Assembly: GCF_014897315.1 (NCBI RefSeq)
Contig: NZ_JABUYL010000001.1
Coordinates: 186,001-250,000 of the forward strand
Reading direction: 5' to 3'
Length of the DNA: 64,000 nucleotides
Source of the DNA: Proteus sp. FME41
GTDB lineage: Bacteria; Pseudomonadota; Gammaproteobacteria; Enterobacterales; Enterobacteriaceae
The translations under genes were made by a program, and so were the position numbers. This document shows positions 60,630 to 64,000 of the stretch, piece after piece. The notes under the pieces are model-generated. The model saw nothing but the letters and a program-made list of their open reading frames with translations, did no database searches and was not told where the DNA came from. Every line of letters begins with the position of its first letter. Within the stretch, counting starts at the first letter, position 1.

Positions 60630-63215
60630 ATGAATAAATCAATGGCAATGTTTAGATACAGTTTTTTTACATCACTTATTTTGTTCTCATTTAACTCTTT
60701 TGCAGAGGATTATTTTGATCCTGCATTACTGGATGGACAATTAGGTGCATCTGCAAATGAAATTGATTTAAGCCAATTTTCACAAAAAGATGCGTTACCT
60801 GAAGGTGAAATATCTTTGTTAGTTTATGTCAATAATAATAACAATGGTGAGTTCATCATTAATTTGGTAAAAGGGCCTAATAATAAAGTAGTACCTGAAA
60901 TAACTCGAGGATTATTAGATAAGTTAGGTGTTAATACTAAGGTGATACCTAAGTTAAATATGTTAAAAAGCGATCAGGTGATTTATGATATTAATGAATA
61001 TATTCCTGATGCATTAATAAAAGTAAATTTATCAGAATTAAAACTAATTACTAGTTTTCCTCAAATTGTTATGTCTAATGATGCCGTTGGCTATATTGAT
61101 CCCGCCTCTTTTGATAGTGGTGTTTCTGCCATGTTTATAAATTATATGTTTAGTGGAGGGCATTCTTCTAACGATAGCCATTTTGATAAAATTAATAATA
61201 ATGGAAAACAAAAAAATGATAATTTCTTTGCTCAACTAAGAACCGGTTTTAATCTTTATGATTGGCGTTTACGTTCGACAATGACACAGACGTATACCAG
61301 AAATTCAAATAATGTAGAGACTCAAAGTAATAATAGTAATAAATTTTCTAATACCTATCTTTCTCGTAATCTTTATTCTTTACGGTCGGAATTTATTATT
61401 GGTGAAACTACAACCGGAAATGATGTCTTTGATAGTATACCAATGAAAGGTATGCGTTTAGTTTCTAACGAACAGATGTTGCCAGCGAGTCAACAAGGTT
61501 TTGCTCCAGATGTGAGTGGGATTGCTCAATCTAATGCGCAAATTACTATCCGACAAAATGGGAATGTCATTTATCAAACTTATGTTGCACCCGGCGCATT
61601 TAAAATAACCGATCTTTACGCGAGTGGTTCAGGAGGGAACTTGGATGTCACAGTGAAAGAAGAAGATGGTTCAGAAAGGACATTTACAGTTGCTTTTTCA
61701 TCATTACCCGTAATGTTAAGACCGGGTGGTTGGAAATATGAAATTAGTACTGGGCGATTTGATGGTGGCACAACGGTTGGTTCTAAAAAAGCAGATTTTC
61801 TGCTTGCTAGTGGTATTTATGGTTTACCTCATGATGTCACTCTTTATGGTGGGTTATTAGGTGCGAAAGATTATTATGCTATTTCTTCTGGGATAGGAAT
61901 TTCATTAGGTAATTGGGGGGCTCTGTCTACAGATATCACACATGCTCATGCTGACTTTAATACAATAGGCTCCCAAAATGGGCAATCTTATCGATTCCGC
62001 TATTCTAAGAATATGACCACGACAGGAACCTCTGTTGACTTAACTGCATTACGTTTTTCAACTAAAGATTATTACGATTTTAATCAATTTAATACTGAAG
62101 ATTATCGGTTAAAAGATGGTACTTCACCGTGGTTAGGTGAACGAGAAAAAAGTCGTTTTACAACGTCATTATCACAATCATTAGGTCAGTACGGTAGTAT
62201 TTATTTATCTGGTAGCCGTTATAATTATTGGGAACAAGATAAGAATGTTACTCAACTTACGACAGGATATAATGGCAATATTCGTGGTATTAACTTTGGC
62301 GTTAATTACAGTATTGATAGAATAAAATCAGATGATAGCTGGCCTGAAAATAGGCAAATTAGTTTTAATGTGAGTGTTCCATTTAGTGTGTTTAGTCATT
62401 CGCCTGCGCTCAGCAATTTTAATAGTACTTACATGATAAACCATGATAATAATGGAAGAACTAACCAGCAAGTCGGATTATCTGGTAGTGCATTTGATAA
62501 CTCCTTATCTTATGGTATTTCTCAATCTTGGGCTAACCAAGGCCAATCTAATAATGGCTCAGTATATGCTAATTATTCAGGTAACTACGGTACATCCTCT
62601 CTAAATTATAATTATTCAAGTGACTACTATAATGTTAATGGCAGCATGAATGGTGGTTTGCTTTTACATTCAGGTGGTTTATTGCTAGGTAGAAGTATGG
62701 GCAATAGTATGGCCATTGTTGAAGCGCCTGGAGCAAAAGGTACTGAATTAAGTTCAGGAAATGGTGCGATTAATGGACAGGGATATGCGTTATCACCGTA
62801 TCTTACAGAATATCGCCAAAACACAATTGCATTAAATGTAAATACATTGCCTGATAATACGACTCTACAATCCACATCTCAAAATGTAGTTCCGACAAAA
62901 GGCGCTATTGTTAAGGTTACCTTTAAAACAAAGATTGGTTTCCAGGCTATTTTAAATCTTTCTCAGAATAAAAGTGTTATCCCATTTGGCGCTATTGCTA
63001 CGTTAATTGATGCTGATAATCCTAATGATTTGAATACAGGTATTGTTGGTGAAAATGGCCAGCTTTATATGAGTGGACTTCCTGATAATGGCAAGTTGTT
63101 AGTGAAATGGGGTAATAAAAATCAGCAAAGTTGCAGCGTTTCATATACTGGCTTAAGTAATATTGAAGTCAATAGCAAGCAACCAATAAGAATTTTATCT
63201 CTTTCTTGCCAATAA
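60630..63215 (+). CDS. Fimbrial usher (PapC/FimD-like)
   Basis: This 861-residue outer-membrane usher has a signal peptide (cut near SFA, about residue 25), an N-terminal chaperone-binding domain starting DYFDPALLDGQLG, a large barrel with plug, and C-terminal domains. Landmarks are FYIGETTTGNDVFDS-like barrel region near residue 255, PVMLRPGGWKYEISTGRF near 367 and a C-terminal LPDNGKLLVKWGNKN with the last two cysteines. It drives polymerisation and export of pilin delivered by the three chaperones. Confidence 0.93.
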   Translation: MNKSMAMFRYSFFTSLILFSFNSFAEDYFDPALLDGQLGASANEIDLSQFSQKDALPEGEISLLVYVNNNNNGEFIINLVKGPNNKVVPEITRGLLDKLGVNTKVIPKLNMLKSDQVIYDINEYIPDALIKVNLSELKLITSFPQIVMSNDAVGYIDPASFDSGVSAMFINYMFSGGHSSNDSHFDKINNNGKQKNDNFFAQLRTGFNLYDWRLRSTMTQTYTRNSNNVETQSNNSNKFSNTYLSRNLYSLRSEFIIGETTTGNDVFDSIPMKGMRLVSNEQMLPASQQGFAPDVSGIAQSNAQITIRQNGNVIYQTYVAPGAFKITDLYASGSGGNLDVTVKEEDGSERTFTVAFSSLPVMLRPGGWKYEISTGRFDGGTTVGSKKADFLLASGIYGLPHDVTLYGGLLGAKDYYAISSGIGISLGNWGALSTDITHAHADFNTIGSQNGQSYRFRYSKNMTTTGTSVDLTALRFSTKDYYDFNQFNTEDYRLKDGTSPWLGEREKSRFTTSLSQSLGQYGSIYLSGSRYNYWEQDKNVTQLTTGYNGNIRGINFGVNYSIDRIKSDDSWPENRQISFNVSVPFSVFSHSPALSNFNSTYMINHDNNGRTNQQVGLSGSAFDNSLSYGISQSWANQGQSNNGSVYANYSGNYGTSSLNYNYSSDYYNVNGSMNGGLLLHSGGLLLGRSMGNSMAIVEAPGAKGTELSSGNGAINGQGYALSPYLTEYRQNTIALNVNTLPDNTTLQSTSQNVVPTKGAIVKVTFKTKIGFQAILNLSQNKSVIPFGAIATLIDADNPNDLNTGIVGENGQLYMSGLPDNGKLLVKWGNKNQQSCSVSYTGLSNIEVNSKQPIRILSLSCQ

Positions 63216-63250
63216 AAAATAATCCTTATTTTATAGGTGGATGCATAACA

Positions 63251-64000
63251 ATGAAAATGCGTAATTTAATGATGGCATCACTAACTTCAGTATTAATGAC
63301 TTCGTCATTTAATGTTTTAGCTGGAACAGATAGGGGGGCTATGACATTAAGCTTAACTGGGGTGATTGATATGAATATTAGCCCTACACAAGTTCAATAT
63401 ATAAATGGTACATTGACTGGGAATAGTAGTTTTCCTGGGAGTCCTGTTTATGATAATAGCAGTAACTCTTCTTGGGATACTAAGTATGCGATTATTTCAT
63501 TAAGTCAGTCAAAAACGAGATGTGATTCTACATTTGTTTCTAAAATTCCAGGGCAAACTAATAAATACGGTCTAAAATTAACGCATTCCAATAATACAAG
63601 TACGGCAGTATATGTAACACCACAATTTAACTTCAATGTCAGTTTATCTAATTTTAGTTCTAATTATCAAAGTGCTTATTCGGGGCAATTTTTTCAGGTG
63701 AATAGTAGTCTCGTTGATAAAGAATCATCTAGCATTAATGTATGTTTTGTGCCACATAATTATGCAACGACAACAGTTCCTGGTGGTGGCTCAAAAGTTG
63801 TTAGTGTTACAACACCAAGTTCATTTCCTGTTTATATTGATGCTAATTTAACGCCAGGTAAGTTAACGTATAAAGGCACTCCTTTTTATGTAGGTAGTTT
63901 TGGTCGGAGTGCTAGTGGTGACTTTTTTTCACAAGTTAACGTAATTGCTGATGTAACAGTAAAACGTTCTTGTGCTGTTACTGGCGTATCTAATCAACAA
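63251..64000 (+). CDS. Putative fimbrial tip adhesin, cut by the window end
   Basis: The frame opens at 63251 and has no stop by 64,000, giving 250 residues. It has a signal peptide (cut near VLA, about residue 25), then a serine/asparagine/threonine-rich beta region without a pilin pattern. It includes TRCDSTF near residue 95 and FNVSLSNFSSNYQS near 135, consistent with an N-terminal receptor-binding lectin domain. Position directly after the usher and low similarity to pilins fit a tip adhesin. The pilin domain would lie beyond the window. Confidence 0.75.
   Translation, partial: MKMRNLMMASLTSVLMTSSFNVLAGTDRGAMTLSLTGVIDMNISPTQVQYINGTLTGNSSFPGSPVYDNSSNSSWDTKYAIISLSQSKTRCDSTFVSKIPGQTNKYGLKLTHSNNTSTAVYVTPQFNFNVSLSNFSSNYQSAYSGQFFQVNSSLVDKESSSINVCFVPHNYATTTVPGGGSKVVSVTTPSSFPVYIDANLTPGKLTYKGTPFYVGSFGRSASGDFFSQVNVIADVTVKRSCAVTGVSNQQ

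Noticed and set aside
60630..63215. Usher gene as frameshifted or truncated
   Set aside because: The frame is continuous, and the length of 861 residues with the C-terminal cysteine pair is normal for the family.
1..64000. CRISPR arrays, rRNA genes and insertion sequences
   Set aside because: No regularly spaced repeats, rRNA segments or transposase genes were seen on reading both strands. The regular repeats that exist are the TGCGCA cluster and the fibre duplication.

Overview
The window comes from a gamma-proteobacterium of the Morganellaceae, most likely a Proteus species. Three things point there. The chromosomal genes from 29 to 49 kb keep the enterobacterial order yejM-yejL-yejK-rplY-radD-rsuA-bcr-yejG-mepS-lpxT-yeiP-(mtr)-fruK-nfo-yeiH-yeiE-lysP. 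The DNA is AT-rich. The chromosome carries several fimbrial-type genes. The species call is an inference from remembered similarity; no search was run.

Positions 1 to about 28,918 are most of a prophage whose left end, with integrase, repressor and replication genes, lies outside the window. It abuts a minus-strand tRNA-Pro(GGG) gene at 28,919-28,995, the likely attachment gene. The order is: end of the early region (DUF1367, Ref-like nuclease, Q-type antiterminator), an orphan adenine methyltransferase, a lysis cassette (holin, M15 endolysin, nested Rz/Rz1), a two-gene accessory unit (4,668-5,410), DNA packaging (small terminase with ten TGCGCA repeats, large terminase), head genes (portal, MuF-like, protease/scaffold, cement, DUF2184 capsid), connectors, a contractile tail (DUF3383 sheath, DUF3277 tube, frameshifted assembly chaperone, tape measure), a baseplate (Dit-like, plug, hub, gp138 spike, gp25, J, DUF2612), and fibre plus fibre assembly protein. 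Two minus-strand cargo genes sit at the right edge. It is a mosaic: lambdoid regulation and lysis joined to a myovirus-type tail. One baseplate gene (plug, 21,130-21,446) carries an apparent single-base deletion.

Positions 29 to 49 kb hold housekeeping genes for envelope quality control, ribosome function, DNA repair and transport. Two small secreted fimbrin-like genes lie in tandem at 39.65-40.56 kb. fruK stands alone without fruA or fruB. The bcr-yejG gap holds a near-perfect Cra site beside a perfect FNR site.

From 49.4 to 53.8 kb there is an iron-uptake cluster (FecCD-type permease, ATPase, TonB-dependent receptor) behind a Fur box, without a substrate-binding protein. From 54.3 to 56.2 kb a PlaP-like putrescine/amino-acid permease follows an elaborate leader: a 16-codon ORF ahead of a terminator, then a well-initiated 69-codon upstream ORF that overlaps the permease start and runs through a long hairpin masking the permease ribosome binding site. 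This is the best candidate here for an undescribed regulatory system.

From 56.7 kb to the right edge lies a chaperone-usher fimbrial operon with an unusual make-up: one major pilin, two minor pilins, three different periplasmic chaperones, one usher, and a putative tip adhesin cut by the window end.
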